From contig JAQWAL010000007.1 of NCBI GenBank assembly GCA_028707695.1, positions 1 to 62,092 of the forward strand: a DNA stretch of 62,092 bases, read 5' to 3'. The number at the start of each line of letters is the position of its first letter. Positions within the stretch are counted from its first letter, which is position 1. The DNA comes from Bacteroidales bacterium. Its GTDB lineage: Bacteria > Bacteroidota > Bacteroidia > Bacteroidales > UBA932. Below are positions 34,821-44,748 of this stretch, piece by piece. The notes under the pieces were generated by a model that had not been told where the DNA came from, did no database searches, and saw nothing but the letters and a program-made list of their open reading frames with translations. Position numbers and translations under genes: made by a program.

Positions 34821-36146
34821 ATGAAGATCACACAAAAAAATGTAGATGACTTGACAATGATAGTCACTCTAAACATTGAAAAAGAAGATTATTCCGGAAA
34901 AAAACAGGAGATTTTAAAGAAATTCCGCCGTGATGCCGATATCAAAGGTTTCAGGAAGGGTATGGCTCCAATGTCTATCATTGAAAAGATGCATGGACGC
35001 TCTGCGATGCTGGATGCCGTTAACAACGTGATATCGGAAGGACTGAACAACCATATTACAGAAAACAAGCTCAATATTATTGGAGAGCCTCTGCCAAATG
35101 AAACCGAACAAAAACCTATCGACTGGGAAAACGACCAGGAGTTTTCGGTATCATTTGACCTTGCTGTTGCTCCGAAAGTAGAAATCAACCTCACTTCTGA
35201 TGACAAAATACCTTTTTATGAAGTCAAGGTTTCAAAGAAAGAGAAAGAGGAGTATGTTTCTAACTTGCGCAAGCAATATGGTACATTGGAAGATGTTGAA
35301 ACTGTAGAGGATGACGATTTTATCATTGCAGATTTGGTACAGCAGGACAATAGTGTAGAGGGAACCTATATAGCTCTAAGGTCTGTTGCAGATAAGCAGG
35401 CAAAGGATTTGTTCATAGGCAAGAAAAGTGGTGATAGCTTTGAAATAGATGTAAACAAGGCTTTTGAAAATGAAACCGACAGGGCAGCAATGCTTAAAGT
35501 GAAGAAGGAAGAACTTTCTTCTTTAAATCCTGTTTATACAGTTGTTGTTAAAGAGGTAAAAAGGTTCAAGGATGCTCAGGAAAACCAAGATTTCTACGAC
35601 AAGGTTTTTGGCCCGGGCAATGTGAGCAGTAGCGAAGAGTTTGCCAAAATGATTGATGAAAGGATGAAGAGTGAACATGAAAACGAGAGTGACTACAGAT
35701 TCATGCTGGATGCAAGGGATGCCCTTATAGAAAAGGCTGCTATTGCACTTCCGGAGGAATTCCTCAAGAGATGGTTGTTCACTGCAAACGAAGGCAAATT
35801 CACAATGGAAGAGATTGAGAAGGATTTTGAACTTTTCCTCAAGGATTTCCGTTGGCAATTGATCAGGCAGTATATAACAAAAGAGCAGAAACTTTCCGTT
35901 ACCCGTGAAAACCTTTTGGATCATGCCCGCAAGATTGCCGGATACCAGTTTGCCATGTATGGTTTGAACAACGCCGGTCAAGAACAAATTGACAAATATG
36001 CCGAATCCCTTCTTGCAAATGAGAAAGAGGGCAGGAGGATATATGAAAAAGTAGAGGAGGACCTGGTCCTCGATTATGTGCGTTCTGTAGTCTCACTGGA
36101 TAAGAAGGGTGTCTCAATAGAGAAGCTTCGTGAACTCACAAACTAA
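34821..36146 (+). CDS. tig: Trigger factor (ribosome-associated chaperone)
   Basis: A 441-residue protein with the trigger-factor layout: an N-terminal ribosome-binding domain (about 1-145) with the signature loop IKGFRKGMAPMSII, a divergent PPIase-like domain (about 150-245) and a C-terminal helical chaperone domain (about 250-441). The PPIase part is poorly conserved, as is usual in Bacteroidetes. It binds nascent chains at the ribosome exit tunnel. It heads the tig-clpP-clpX cluster, a widespread order. Confidence 0.93.
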   Translation: MKITQKNVDDLTMIVTLNIEKEDYSGKKQEILKKFRRDADIKGFRKGMAPMSIIEKMHGRSAMLDAVNNVISEGLNNHITENKLNIIGEPLPNETEQKPIDWENDQEFSVSFDLAVAPKVEINLTSDDKIPFYEVKVSKKEKEEYVSNLRKQYGTLEDVETVEDDDFIIADLVQQDNSVEGTYIALRSVADKQAKDLFIGKKSGDSFEIDVNKAFENETDRAAMLKVKKEELSSLNPVYTVVVKEVKRFKDAQENQDFYDKVFGPGNVSSSEEFAKMIDERMKSEHENESDYRFMLDARDALIEKAAIALPEEFLKRWLFTANEGKFTMEEIEKDFELFLKDFRWQLIRQYITKEQKLSVTRENLLDHARKIAGYQFAMYGLNNAGQEQIDKYAESLLANEKEGRRIYEKVEEDLVLDYVRSVVSLDKKGVSIEKLRELTN

Positions 36147-36171
36147 ATAATTAATTAAATTTGAAAAGAGC

Positions 36172-36846
36172 ATGGCTACTGATTTTGAAAAATATGCCAT
36201 TAGGCACAAAGGTATAAGCAGTCTGACTCTGCATAGGGTGAACTCCCTTTACGGGGCGTATATCAACCCGACAATCATAGAAGAGAGGCAACTGAATGTT
36301 GCTGCCATGGATGTATTCTCCAGGTTGATGATGGATCGTATCATTTTCCTTGGAGTTCCAATCAACGATGATGTTGCAAATATAATCCAGGCTCAGTTGC
36401 TCTATCTGGATTCTACCGAGAGCAAGTCGGACATACAGTTGTATATAAATTCGCCAGGAGGCGGCGTATATGCCGGACTTGGAATATATGACACAATGCA
36501 GCTGGTGTCATCTGATGTGGCCACCATATGTACAGGGATGGCAGCATCCATGTCGGCTATATTGTTGACAGCCGGAGCAACCGGAAAAAGGTCTGTGTTG
36601 CCTCATGCCAGGGTCATGATACATCAGCCTATGGGTGGTGCCGAAGGCCAGGCCAGTGATATAGAGATCACGGCAAAGCAGATTGTTACCATCAAAAAGG
36701 AGTTGTACGAGATAATCTCGTTGCATACCGGTAAAACTGTAAAGCAAATTGAAAAGGATGCTGACAGGGATTACTGGATGAGGGCCCAGGAGGCAAAGGA
36801 CTACGGTATGATAGACGAAATTTTGACCAACCCAAAAAAGAAATAG
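36172..36846 (+). CDS. clpP: ATP-dependent Clp protease proteolytic subunit
   Basis: A 224-residue serine protease subunit that forms the barrel-shaped tetradecamer. The nucleophile is in CTGMAASMSAILLTAG, His in HARVMIHQPMGG, and the catalytic Asp in the following KDADRDYWM region. The substrate-groove motif YINSPGGGVYAGLGIYDTM is present. An N-terminal extension of about 25 residues may include a propeptide. clpX begins immediately at the stop. Confidence 0.97.
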   Translation: MATDFEKYAIRHKGISSLTLHRVNSLYGAYINPTIIEERQLNVAAMDVFSRLMMDRIIFLGVPINDDVANIIQAQLLYLDSTESKSDIQLYINSPGGGVYAGLGIYDTMQLVSSDVATICTGMAASMSAILLTAGATGKRSVLPHARVMIHQPMGGAEGQASDIEITAKQIVTIKKELYEIISLHTGKTVKQIEKDADRDYWMRAQEAKDYGMIDEILTNPKKK

Positions 36847-38088
36847 ATGCCCAATACCAAATATAATGATTTCTGTTCCTTTTGCGGACGTGGCAAAGAC
36901 GAAGTAGATGTACTGATTGCCGGAGAGATTGCAGCAATATGCAACGATTGTGCCCAGCAGGCATTGGACTACTCCCGTGAGTTGTTGTCCAAGAAAAAGC
37001 CAAAAGCGGCAAAAGGTAGTGGAAAGCTATTGAAACCTAAAGAGATAACTCAGTTTTTGGATCAATATGTGATTGGACAGGACCAGGCAAAAAGATATTT
37101 GTCGGTTGCGGTTTACAATCACTATAAAAGGATCAACAGTAATTTCGAAGATGAACTTGACCTGGAGAAATCCAATATCCTCCTTGTCGGTCAAACCGGG
37201 ACTGGAAAGACCCTTCTTGCCAAAACCATTGCACGTATGCTGGATGTCCCTTTTACCATAGTAGATGCGACTGTACTAACAGAAGCTGGCTATGTTGGTG
37301 AAGATGTGGAGACAATTTTGACGCGTTTGTTGCAAGAGGCAGACTATGATGTAGAGAGGGCTCAAAGGGGGATAGTATTCATTGACGAGATTGACAAGAT
37401 TGCCCGCAAAAGCGACAATCCCTCCATTACAAGGGATGTTTCGGGAGAGGGCGTACAGCAAGCTATGTTGAAACTGCTGGAGGGAAGTGTTGTGAATGTT
37501 CCGCCACAAGGTGGGAGGAAACATCCTGAACAACGTCTTATTGCAGTTGATACAAAAAATATTTTATTTATATGCGGGGGTGCCTTTGAGGGAATAGACA
37601 GGAAAATTTCCCAAAGGTTGAACACCCAGGTTGTCGGTTACGGAACATCTGTCCTTAAAGACAACGTTGACAGGCAGAATCTGCTCAAGTACATCGCTCC
37701 CCAGGACTTGAGGTCATACGGGCTTATACCCGAAATAATTGGCAGGTTGCCAGTGCTCACATACCTGGAGCCATTGGACAAGGAGGCTTTGAGGGATATA
37801 TTGACCCAACCCAAGAATGCACTGGTCAAACAGTATGTCAAACTGTTTGAAATGGACGGTGTGGAATTGAAGTTTGACGATGATGTCCTTGATTTCATTG
37901 TAACCACGGCAATAGAATACAAGTTGGGAGCAAGGGGGTTAAGGTCAATTTGCGAGGCAATAATGGTGGATGCCATGTACAACATTCCTTCGGAGAAAAA
38001 GAAAAGCCTTACAATCAAGTTGCCATATGCCAAAAAGATGGTGGACAAGTTTACCGGGACTTTGGCGATGGAAGCGGCGGCCTCCTGA
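36847..38088 (+). CDS. clpX: ATP-dependent Clp protease ATPase subunit ClpX
   Basis: A 413-residue AAA+ unfoldase that feeds substrates to ClpP. The N-terminal zinc-binding domain has CSFCGR and CNDC (C4 type). Walker A is [13 protein letters not shown], Walker B is [11 protein letters not shown], the pore loop contains GYVGEDV, and the sensor 2 region contains [14 protein letters not shown]. It starts with no gap after clpP and ends 4 bp from the convergent membrane protein gene. Confidence 0.98.
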   Translation: MPNTKYNDFCSFCGRGKDEVDVLIAGEIAAICNDCAQQALDYSRELLSKKKPKAAKGSGKLLKPKEITQFLDQYVIGQDQAKRYLSVAVYNHYKRINSNFEDELDLEKSNILLVGQTGTGKTLLAKTIARMLDVPFTIVDATVLTEAGYVGEDVETILTRLLQEADYDVERAQRGIVFIDEIDKIARKSDNPSITRDVSGEGVQQAMLKLLEGSVVNVPPQGGRKHPEQRLIAVDTKNILFICGGAFEGIDRKISQRLNTQVVGYGTSVLKDNVDRQNLLKYIAPQDLRSYGLIPEIIGRLPVLTYLEPLDKEALRDILTQPKNALVKQYVKLFEMDGVELKFDDDVLDFIVTTAIEYKLGARGLRSICEAIMVDAMYNIPSEKKKSLTIKLPYAKKMVDKFTGTLAMEAAAS

Positions 38089-38092
38089 GCCT

Positions 38093-39082
38093 TTACATGA
38101 ATTCGGACAACCTGTACAGGAAAATCAAAATGAGTAGGATTAATAATTCTACTCTTTTGTTTTTTGAATTATCCTTACCTGGATACTCGTTCAACAAAAA
38201 AGAAGCCGGAATGGCAAGCAAAGAGATATAGTTGCCATCGGCTTGTGGGTAAAACAAGATAATGGATGATGTAATTATGACAAGGACCATGAATCTGACC
38301 AGTGCCATTGCCTTGACAATTTTGTAACTACTTAGTTTAAGCAGGAGTGTGGAAAAAGAGCGGTATGCAATATACAAAGCATAAACCAACAAAACCATGT
38401 TTGCAACACTCTCTATTTTAAGTTGGGGGGCAGACAAAGCTGCCAAATCCCTCCACAGTAACTCTGCAAAAAGGGATGTGTCTTGGAAAAAGATATGCCG
38501 TAATGAGAAGACAAGCAGGTATGGCAGCGCAAATGAACCTATTGACAAAAATAAATTCCTGATGGAAAAAGAGTTGCTCCTGAGAGAGTAGTAAAAGACG
38601 GGAAGCACGAAAACAACCATCTTGAAATCTAACAGAGATGCGGTTGAAATCAGGAATGAAGCATTAAATATAGTCCTGTCGTCTTTGTTTGTTACAAGAG
38701 TGTTTGAAAAGGAGAGCAATACAAGTGGAGCTGCCACAGTAACACCACTGAAGAAAATTGTGGATGGGGAGCTGAATTGGAGGATTACATATAGAAATAC
38801 AAGGGACATGGAGCTTTTTCCGGTAACAACATGCCTGCTGTTCAGATTGTATAATATTACAGATGTTATTCCGGTAAATGCAATTGTAAGGAGTACAGAG
38901 GTAGTGGCAGAGTAAAAATTGATGTCTGTAAAGCCAGAGAGCAATGGGATCCATTCGTTGGAAGGCATTGAGTATTTGCCACCGCTCAGAAACAACGAAG
39001 AGGCTGTTGCCAAGATTGCAGCTAAACCCAAAAAGAGGGGCGAGGAGACGAATGAATATTTATTCTTTGATGTCATTACCAA
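38093..39082 (-). CDS. Polytopic membrane protein (possibly DUF6427)
   Basis: A 329-residue integral membrane protein with roughly eight to ten hydrophobic segments spread over its length, few charged residues and no catalytic motif that I recognise. Its position just downstream of purD (23-nt overlap with the purD 3' end) matches a membrane protein often found there in Bacteroidetes (DUF6427), but the assignment is tentative. The segment HRI-type polymerase/flippase motifs are absent. Confidence 0.6.
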   Translation of the reverse strand: MVMTSKNKYSFVSSPLFLGLAAILATASSLFLSGGKYSMPSNEWIPLLSGFTDINFYSATTSVLLTIAFTGITSVILYNLNSRHVVTGKSSMSLVFLYVILQFSSPSTIFFSGVTVAAPLVLLSFSNTLVTNKDDRTIFNASFLISTASLLDFKMVVFVLPVFYYSLRSNSFSIRNLFLSIGSFALPYLLVFSLRHIFFQDTSLFAELLWRDLAALSAPQLKIESVANMVLLVYALYIAYRSFSTLLLKLSSYKIVKAMALVRFMVLVIITSSIILFYPQADGNYISLLAIPASFLLNEYPGKDNSKNKRVELLILLILIFLYRLSEFM

Positions 39083-40334
39083 TATCTTTCCTGTAGTTCA
39101 TCCCTTTGAAACGTATTTTGGCAACATCTTCATAGATGTTTCTTTGGCATTCATCTATTGATGACCCCAATTGGGTTATTGCTATGACCCGTCCTCCTGA
39201 TGTTACCAGTGATCCGTCCCGGATGGTTGTCCCGGCATGGAAAACAATCTTCTTGTCCATCTGCCGGTCAATTTCAATTGGATGACCTTTGGAGTATTCT
39301 CCGGGATATCCCCCGGATACAAGCATAACCGTTAGTGCGGTAGAGGGGTCCTTTTCCAAGGTTTCCTTGTTTAACTCTCCTTTTGCAGAGGCAATAAGAT
39401 GTGAAAGAAGGTCACTTTTTATCCTTGGCATCACAGCTTCGGTTTCCGGGTCTCCCATACGAACGTTGTACTCTATTACATAGGGGTTGCCATTGCAATT
39501 CATGAGACCTATGAACAAGAATCCTCTGTAGTCAATATCTTCTTGCCTGAGGCCTTTGAGCGTAGGTAACACAATGTTTTGCTCTACTTTGTGCATGAAC
39601 TCATCATTTGCAAACGGAACCGGGGAGACTGCCCCCATTCCACCGGTGTTCGGGCCTTTATCGCCATCTCCAATACGTTTGTAATCTTTGGCTTCTGGCA
39701 GAACCATATGGTTTTTGCCATCGGTCAGAACAAATAGTGACATCTCTATACCATGCAGGAATTCTTCAATTACAACTTTGTTGCCGGCTTTACCGAATTT
39801 ACCATCCAATATCAATTTCAAATCAGAGGAGGCTTGATCCAGGGAATCTGCAATGACAACTCCCTTTCCTGCGGCAAGCCCGTCTGCTTTGATGACATAT
39901 GGAGCCTCGAGCGATTTCATGAATTCAATTGCTTGTGGGTATTGGTCAGGACCAAAGGTTGAGTATGCAGCAGTGGGAATATTGTATTTTACCATGAACT
40001 CTTTGGCAAAATCCTTGCTGCCTTCCAATCGGGCTCCTTTTGAACATGGTCCCACAAACAAAACATCCCGGAGTTGCTCATCTGCAAGGAAGAAATCCCT
40101 TAATCCGTTTACAAGAGGCTCTTCCGGGCCAACCACTACCAGCTCTATTTTGTGTTGTAATACCAATTCCTTGATTTTATGGAAATCAGTTATGTTTATC
40201 TGCAGGTTTTGAGCAACCTTTGAAGTCCCGGGATTCCCGGGAGCACAATATAGTTTTGTCAGTAGTTTGCTTTGCGAGATTTTCCATGCTATGGCATTCT
40301 CCCTGCCACCGCTACCAATAATAAGAACATTCAT
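39060..40334 (-). CDS. purD: Phosphoribosylamine--glycine ligase
   Basis: A 424-residue ATP-grasp enzyme, the second step of de novo purine synthesis (GAR synthetase). The start MNVLIIGSGGRENAIAWKI, the VVVGPEEPLV segment, YVIKADGLAAGKGV, FLHGIEMS, GDGDKGPNTGGMGAVSPVPF and NVRMGDPETEAVMPR are all diagnostic. It runs divergently from the DUF4296 gene, sharing a 60-bp intergenic region with opposed -7 boxes. purM lies separately at 53.2 kb. Confidence 0.97.
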   Translation of the reverse strand: MNVLIIGSGGRENAIAWKISQSKLLTKLYCAPGNPGTSKVAQNLQINITDFHKIKELVLQHKIELVVVGPEEPLVNGLRDFFLADEQLRDVLFVGPCSKGARLEGSKDFAKEFMVKYNIPTAAYSTFGPDQYPQAIEFMKSLEAPYVIKADGLAAGKGVVIADSLDQASSDLKLILDGKFGKAGNKVVIEEFLHGIEMSLFVLTDGKNHMVLPEAKDYKRIGDGDKGPNTGGMGAVSPVPFANDEFMHKVEQNIVLPTLKGLRQEDIDYRGFLFIGLMNCNGNPYVIEYNVRMGDPETEAVMPRIKSDLLSHLIASAKGELNKETLEKDPSTALTVMLVSGGYPGEYSKGHPIEIDRQMDKKIVFHAGTTIRDGSLVTSGGRVIAITQLGSSIDECQRNIYEDVAKIRFKGMNYRKDIGNDIKE

Positions 40335-40348
40335 AGCCTATTTTTGGG

Positions 40349-40376
40349 CAAAAATAACAATAATAAATTAACTTTG
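40349..40376. promoter_or_regulatory. Divergent -7 boxes for purD and DUF4296 gene
   Basis: CAAAAATA at 40349-40356 is TATTTTTG on the - strand, 15 nt before purD. TAACTTTG at 40369-40376 is the + strand box, 19 nt before the DUF4296 gene. Neither has a -33 box at 19 bp. Confidence 0.45.
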
Positions 40377-40394
40377 CCCAGGTGAATATATACC

Positions 40395-41048
40395 ATGAAA
40401 CATTTAAAAACAACAATTTTAGCACTCCTGTTATTTCTATCTTCCTGCACACAGGAATACATTCCCGATGGCAAGATGCCTGAAATCCTTGCAGAGATTT
40501 ATATAGTAGATCGTTATATCATTGCTGACTATACTCTTGCATTAAAAGCAGATACCTCCAGGATATATGAATCGGTAATCTCCGAGCATGGTTACAGCAC
40601 CGGGCAATTTATAAAAACATTTGAGCGTCATTTGACAAGGCCATCAAAGCTAAAACAACTATATGAAAAAGCTCTGGATTTGGTAATTGAGGAGCAGGAA
40701 CTGGTAAAAAGAATGATAGAGAGCAAGCAACGCAAAGATATATTTGCAAATTCGTTGAGAAAGGTCTCTTCCGATACAAACCGGTTGATATTCCCGGATT
40801 GTCGCAACAGGGCCATAAGGTGGCTTTCCAGGCCATATACCAATCCAAATTGGAAGTTTACCTACAACGACTCTTTGAACAATTTGTTCCAGACACCTGC
40901 CGGGATTGGTTGGTGGAGTTCCAACCTCCGGAAAGATATCCCAAGGTATTACTATATTATGAAGGATTATGAGAAAAATAGCCGCACAATACCTCTTTCC
41001 CGCAAATTCAGCAGAACCCTTGAAAAACGGGTTGCTGGTGCTAGATGA
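40395..41048 (+). CDS. DUF4296 lipoprotein
   Basis: A 217-residue predicted lipoprotein (lipobox LFLSSC). The DUF4296 segment is in the first 110 residues (KMPEILAEIYIVDRYI and a VISEHGYSTGQFIKTFERHL helix-loop). The function is unknown; the family is confined to Bacteroidetes. The last 26 codons overlap the start of the amidohydrolase gene in another frame (80 nt), unusually long, and the C-terminal residues are basic and low in conservation-like features. Confidence 0.75.
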   Translation: MKHLKTTILALLLFLSSCTQEYIPDGKMPEILAEIYIVDRYIIADYTLALKADTSRIYESVISEHGYSTGQFIKTFERHLTRPSKLKQLYEKALDLVIEEQELVKRMIESKQRKDIFANSLRKVSSDTNRLIFPDCRNRAIRWLSRPYTNPNWKFTYNDSLNNLFQTPAGIGWWSSNLRKDIPRYYYIMKDYEKNSRTIPLSRKFSRTLEKRVAGAR

Positions 41049-42156
41049 TTCGGGAAAAATATTGGAAATAAGAAGAATGCAACAAGAGGAAGAGAGTACC
41101 GAATTTTACAATGGTATCCTGGTCCCCGGGTTTGTGAATTCACATTGCCATATCGAGTTGTCACATTTGAAAGGTGCCTTTGAAAAAGGTACCGGCATGG
41201 CTGGCTTCATCAGGCAAATAAACAGTTTGAGAAACAGCGTGGACCGGGATGGGAGAGTTTCTGCCATAGAACAAGAGCTAAGGCAGATGTACGATTCCGG
41301 AGTTTCTGCAATGGCAGATATCAGTAATTGTGATGAGAGTTTTTTGCCTAAATCGCAAAGTGACATTTATACCCGTACTTTCCTTGAAGTCTTTGGCACA
41401 GAAGAAAAGGATGTCGGGAATATCATGGAGAATGTAATGGCATTACACCAGAAGGCAATTCAAACAGGCATCGATGCTTCACCCACGCCTCACTCTTGTT
41501 ACACAATGAGTCCGCAATTATTGGAAGCTGTTGCTGCTGAATCCTTGAAATCGGGGTGGCTGTCATACCATAATCAAGAGAGCTGGGAAGAGGAGGAACT
41601 TCTCAAAAACGGAGAGGGACCATTGGCAGATGAATATAAAAGCCGCTCATTGAGCACACCGCCAATCTGCGGTAAGCCCTCTTTATTCTATTTCCTGGAG
41701 AGATTAAAAGCGACTGGATTGTTGTCCGGTCAAAATATTTTGCTGGTGCACAATACATTCTCTGATTATGCAAGCATAAGTGAGGCAAAGAAGGAGATTG
41801 CAAATCTTTATATGGCCTTGTGCCCGTTGTCCAATTTGTTTATCCACAATTCGTTGCCCCCTGTACGGCTGTTGATGGAAGAGGGTGTGGACATAACATT
41901 GGGTACCGACTCACTCTCTTCCAATGATGTTTTGTCTATGGTACAGGAGATAAAGTGCCTGCATTCTTATTTTCCCGATATTCCACTTGCACAGATTATT
42001 GAATGGAGTACAATGAATGGTGCGAAGTTCCTGGGTGTTCAGGAGCGTCTTGGATCGTTTGAACCTGGAAAGAGTCCCGGAGTTGTCCTTATTGACAATA
42101 TTGACTGGGACAAAATGAAACTTACTGACTCTAGCAAATCTGTGAGGCTTGTCTAA
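40969..42156 (+). CDS. Amidohydrolase, candidate aminofutalosine deaminase
   Basis: A 395-residue metal-dependent amidohydrolase. Motifs are NSHCHIELSHLKG (first metal-binding His pair), TPHSCYTMS, SYHNQES, LVHNTF and the Asp of TLGTDSLSSNDVLSM. The HxxHIELSxLKG pattern resembles the amidohydrolase group that contains aminodeoxyfutalosine deaminase (MqnX). As MqnE is encoded at 24 kb, that role is plausible, but other deaminase substrates cannot be excluded. The ATG at 40969 gives the expected N terminus MRKIAAQYLF, so the 80-nt overlap with the DUF4296 gene seems real. Confidence 0.75.
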   Translation: MRKIAAQYLFPANSAEPLKNGLLVLDDSGKILEIRRMQQEEESTEFYNGILVPGFVNSHCHIELSHLKGAFEKGTGMAGFIRQINSLRNSVDRDGRVSAIEQELRQMYDSGVSAMADISNCDESFLPKSQSDIYTRTFLEVFGTEEKDVGNIMENVMALHQKAIQTGIDASPTPHSCYTMSPQLLEAVAAESLKSGWLSYHNQESWEEEELLKNGEGPLADEYKSRSLSTPPICGKPSLFYFLERLKATGLLSGQNILLVHNTFSDYASISEAKKEIANLYMALCPLSNLFIHNSLPPVRLLMEEGVDITLGTDSLSSNDVLSMVQEIKCLHSYFPDIPLAQIIEWSTMNGAKFLGVQERLGSFEPGKSPGVVLIDNIDWDKMKLTDSSKSVRLV

Positions 42157-42177
42157 TTTTATTAAATTTGTAAGGTT

Positions 42178-42954
42178 ATGTCAACTATTCTTTTCAATGA
42201 AATTGTTTTTGGGCCAATCAAAAGCCGCAGGCTGGGTATTTCCCTGGGGGTTAATTTACTTCCGTTGCATGGGAAGTGGTGTAACTTTGATTGTGTCTAT
42301 TGTGAGTGTGGGTTTAACAAAGATGGTGTGCAAGACAGGGTTTTGCCCACTAAACAGCAGGTAATGCAGGCATTGGAAAGCAAGCTTGCAAACCATGACT
42401 CTACAATTGGTAAAATTGATACGGTTACCTTTTCCGGAAACGGAGAGCCAACATTGCATCCCGATTTCCATGAAATCATATTCAAAACCCTTGAATTACG
42501 TGATCTTTATGCCAAAGAGGCAAAGGTGTCTGTGTTGACCAACGGATCAAGGATTGGAGATCCCAAGGTTGCGGAGGCACTTTTGAAAGTGGACAATGCT
42601 ATTATCAAGATTGACTCTGCATTTGAAGAGAGTGTCAAATTGATTGACAGGCCCCTTTTCAACTATTCTACAGATAAAATCGTAAAAGAGCTTGAGTTGT
42701 TCAGAGGCAAATTCGTGTTGCAAACCATGTTCCTCAGAGGCAATACCCCTGATGGGGTTATTGACAACACGGTAAAAGAGGAGGTTGAAGCTTGGTACAA
42801 TCTTGTTCTCAAGACAGGACCAAGGGAGGTGATGATATACACAATAGACAGGGAAACACCTGTGACGGATTTGCAGAAAGTGCTTGTGGGGGAGTTGGAA
42901 CTCATTGCTCTGCCATTAAGGGCAAGAGGGTATAAAGTTACTGTAAGTGGTTGA
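42178..42954 (+). CDS. Radical SAM protein
   Basis: A 258-residue radical SAM enzyme with the cluster motif CNFDCVYCECG. SAM-binding features are TFSGNGEPTLHPDF and VLTNGSRIGD. It starts FNEIVFGPIKSRRLGISLGVNLLP, a signature of a small family of MoaA-like radical SAM proteins sometimes called Fe-S oxidoreductases. The reaction is unknown. It follows the amidohydrolase by 21 nt and its stop is 5 nt before dtd. Confidence 0.85.
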   Translation: MSTILFNEIVFGPIKSRRLGISLGVNLLPLHGKWCNFDCVYCECGFNKDGVQDRVLPTKQQVMQALESKLANHDSTIGKIDTVTFSGNGEPTLHPDFHEIIFKTLELRDLYAKEAKVSVLTNGSRIGDPKVAEALLKVDNAIIKIDSAFEESVKLIDRPLFNYSTDKIVKELELFRGKFVLQTMFLRGNTPDGVIDNTVKEEVEAWYNLVLKTGPREVMIYTIDRETPVTDLQKVLVGELELIALPLRARGYKVTVSG

Positions 42955-42959
42955 TTATT

Positions 42960-43439
42960 ATGAGGGTGTTGATTCAAAGGGTAATAGAAGCATCTGTGGT
43001 TTCGGATGGTGAATTGACCGGAAAGATTGGTCCGGGATTGTTGCTTTTAGTGGGGTTTGAGGACAATGACAATGAAAAGCATTTGGATTACTCTGTCAAA
43101 AAGATATTGAACCTAAGGATATTCGATGACCAGCACGGTGTTATGAACAACTCTTTGATGGAAACAGGGGGGGAGTTGCTAGTAGTAAGCCAATTCACAC
43201 TTCATGCCTCTGTCAAAAAGGGGAACAGGCCATCGTATGTGAAAGCTTCCAAGCCGGAAAAAGCGATTCCAATGTATGAATCCTTTCTGACAAAATTGGA
43301 AGAGTCATGTGGTAAAAAAATAGAATCTGGTGTTTTTGGTGCAGACATGAAGGTTTCACTGGTGAATGACGGACCTGTGACCATATGGATAGATACAATG
43401 GAAACCATAGATAACAAACAACGATCATGGAAAATTTAA
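42960..43439 (+). CDS. dtd: D-aminoacyl-tRNA deacylase
   Basis: A 159-residue enzyme that removes D-amino acids (and glycine from tRNA-Ala) from mischarged tRNAs. The dimer signature SQFTLHASVKKGNRPSY and the Gly-Pro motif NDGPVTIWIDT are visible. A TTG lies three codons upstream; the ATG at 42960 (MRVLIQRV) is the family start. The last 13 nt overlap deoC. Confidence 0.96.
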   Translation: MRVLIQRVIEASVVSDGELTGKIGPGLLLLVGFEDNDNEKHLDYSVKKILNLRIFDDQHGVMNNSLMETGGELLVVSQFTLHASVKKGNRPSYVKASKPEKAIPMYESFLTKLEESCGKKIESGVFGADMKVSLVNDGPVTIWIDTMETIDNKQRSWKI

Positions 43440-44257
43440 ATGAAAAACTGGAAAAGGCAAAAACGATCTCTGCCACGAACATGACAGATGATGTATACAA
43501 GAAAATCTTGTCGTTGATTGACCTTACATCGCTTAACAACACAGATACAGAATCTAAGATAATTGGTTTGGTGCAAAAAGTGAATTCCTTTTCTGTATCA
43601 TATCCTCATTATCCACAAGTAGCTGCTGTTTGTGTCTATCCAAATTTTGCATCAGTGGTAAAAGAAAACCTAAAGGACAGCAACGTGAAGATTGCCGTTG
43701 TAGGCGGAGTTTTCCCAAGTTCCCAGAGTTTTGTGCAAATCAAAAAGGCTGAGTGTGCAATGGCTGTTGAGATGGGTGCAGATGAGGTGGATATTGTACT
43801 TTCATTAAGTAATTTTTTGGAAGATAAAATGGAGCAGGCTAGTTTTGAGATATCTACAATCAAAGAGAGTATAGGAGATGCACATTTGAAAGTGATCCTG
43901 GAAAGTGGTTCTATAAAAGTGCCGGAGATGGTTTACAAAGCCTCTATGCTTGCAATGCAATCGGGGGCTGATTTCATCAAAACATCAACTGGAAAGAGTG
44001 ACCCGGCTGCTACTCCTGAGGCGGCGGTTGTAATGTGTACCGCCATATACGATTATTACAGGCAAACTGGCAAGAAGATTGGATTCAAACCTGCAGGTGG
44101 TATTTCGGAAACAGCTGATGCTGTGCTTTATTACTCGATAGTTCAAACAATTTTGGGTCCTGAGTGGTTAAATAGTAACTTGTTCAGGATTGGGGCAAGC
44201 AGGTTGGCAAATAATTTGTTGAGCCAACTGGATAACAAACAGACAAATTATTTTTAA
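43427..44257 (+). CDS. deoC: Deoxyribose-phosphate aldolase
   Basis: A 276-residue class I aldolase that splits 2-deoxyribose 5-phosphate. The Schiff-base lysine is in DFIKTSTGKSDP and the second catalytic lysine in GFKPAGGIS; the DLTSL opening and VAAVCVYPNF are family features. It overlaps dtd by 13 nt, suggesting coupling. Confidence 0.96.
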   Translation: MENLNEKLEKAKTISATNMTDDVYKKILSLIDLTSLNNTDTESKIIGLVQKVNSFSVSYPHYPQVAAVCVYPNFASVVKENLKDSNVKIAVVGGVFPSSQSFVQIKKAECAMAVEMGADEVDIVLSLSNFLEDKMEQASFEISTIKESIGDAHLKVILESGSIKVPEMVYKASMLAMQSGADFIKTSTGKSDPAATPEAAVVMCTAIYDYYRQTGKKIGFKPAGGISETADAVLYYSIVQTILGPEWLNSNLFRIGASRLANNLLSQLDNKQTNYF

Positions 44258-44282
44258 TATTTATTATTTAAATTGGATTATT

Positions 44283-44738
44283 ATGAAAAAAACTATTCTT
44301 GTTATTGTTTCCTTGATGTTTGCAAGTGGGGTGTTTGCACAGGACTACACCAAAGCTATCGGACTCCGGTTAGGATCCAGCATTGGTGCAAGCTACAAGC
44401 AATTCATGCAACCGGACAGGGCAATAGAGGGTATACTTGATTTGGATATTCTGGACCAGGAGTACATGAAATTGAAGGTTACAGGTATATACCAGTTCCA
44501 TTTCAATATCAATGTGGATGGTCTGTCGTGGTATGCCGGACCGGGTGCATCGGCAGGTATTTATGTTGGTGACCATAGCGGTTTTTTGATGGCAATTGAC
44601 GGGATGGTTGGAATTGAGTACAAATTTTTCAATGCTCCGGTGGTGTTGGCTATGGATTGGAATCCGAAAGTCCAGATAATTACCAATACCGGATTCAAAC
44701 CAGATAATTTTGCATTAACAGTCAGGTTTACATTATAA
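44283..44738 (+). CDS. Small outer membrane beta-barrel protein
   Basis: A 151-residue exported protein with a signal peptide ending GVFAQ and about eight alternating amphipathic beta strands ending in an aromatic residue (TVRFTL). It resembles the small PorT/OmpW-type barrels of Bacteroidetes. There is no functional motif. It lies 25 nt after deoC and 10 nt before the M20 peptidase gene. Confidence 0.75.
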   Translation: MKKTILVIVSLMFASGVFAQDYTKAIGLRLGSSIGASYKQFMQPDRAIEGILDLDILDQEYMKLKVTGIYQFHFNINVDGLSWYAGPGASAGIYVGDHSGFLMAIDGMVGIEYKFFNAPVVLAMDWNPKVQIITNTGFKPDNFALTVRFTL

Positions 44739-44748
44739 AAAAAAAGAT

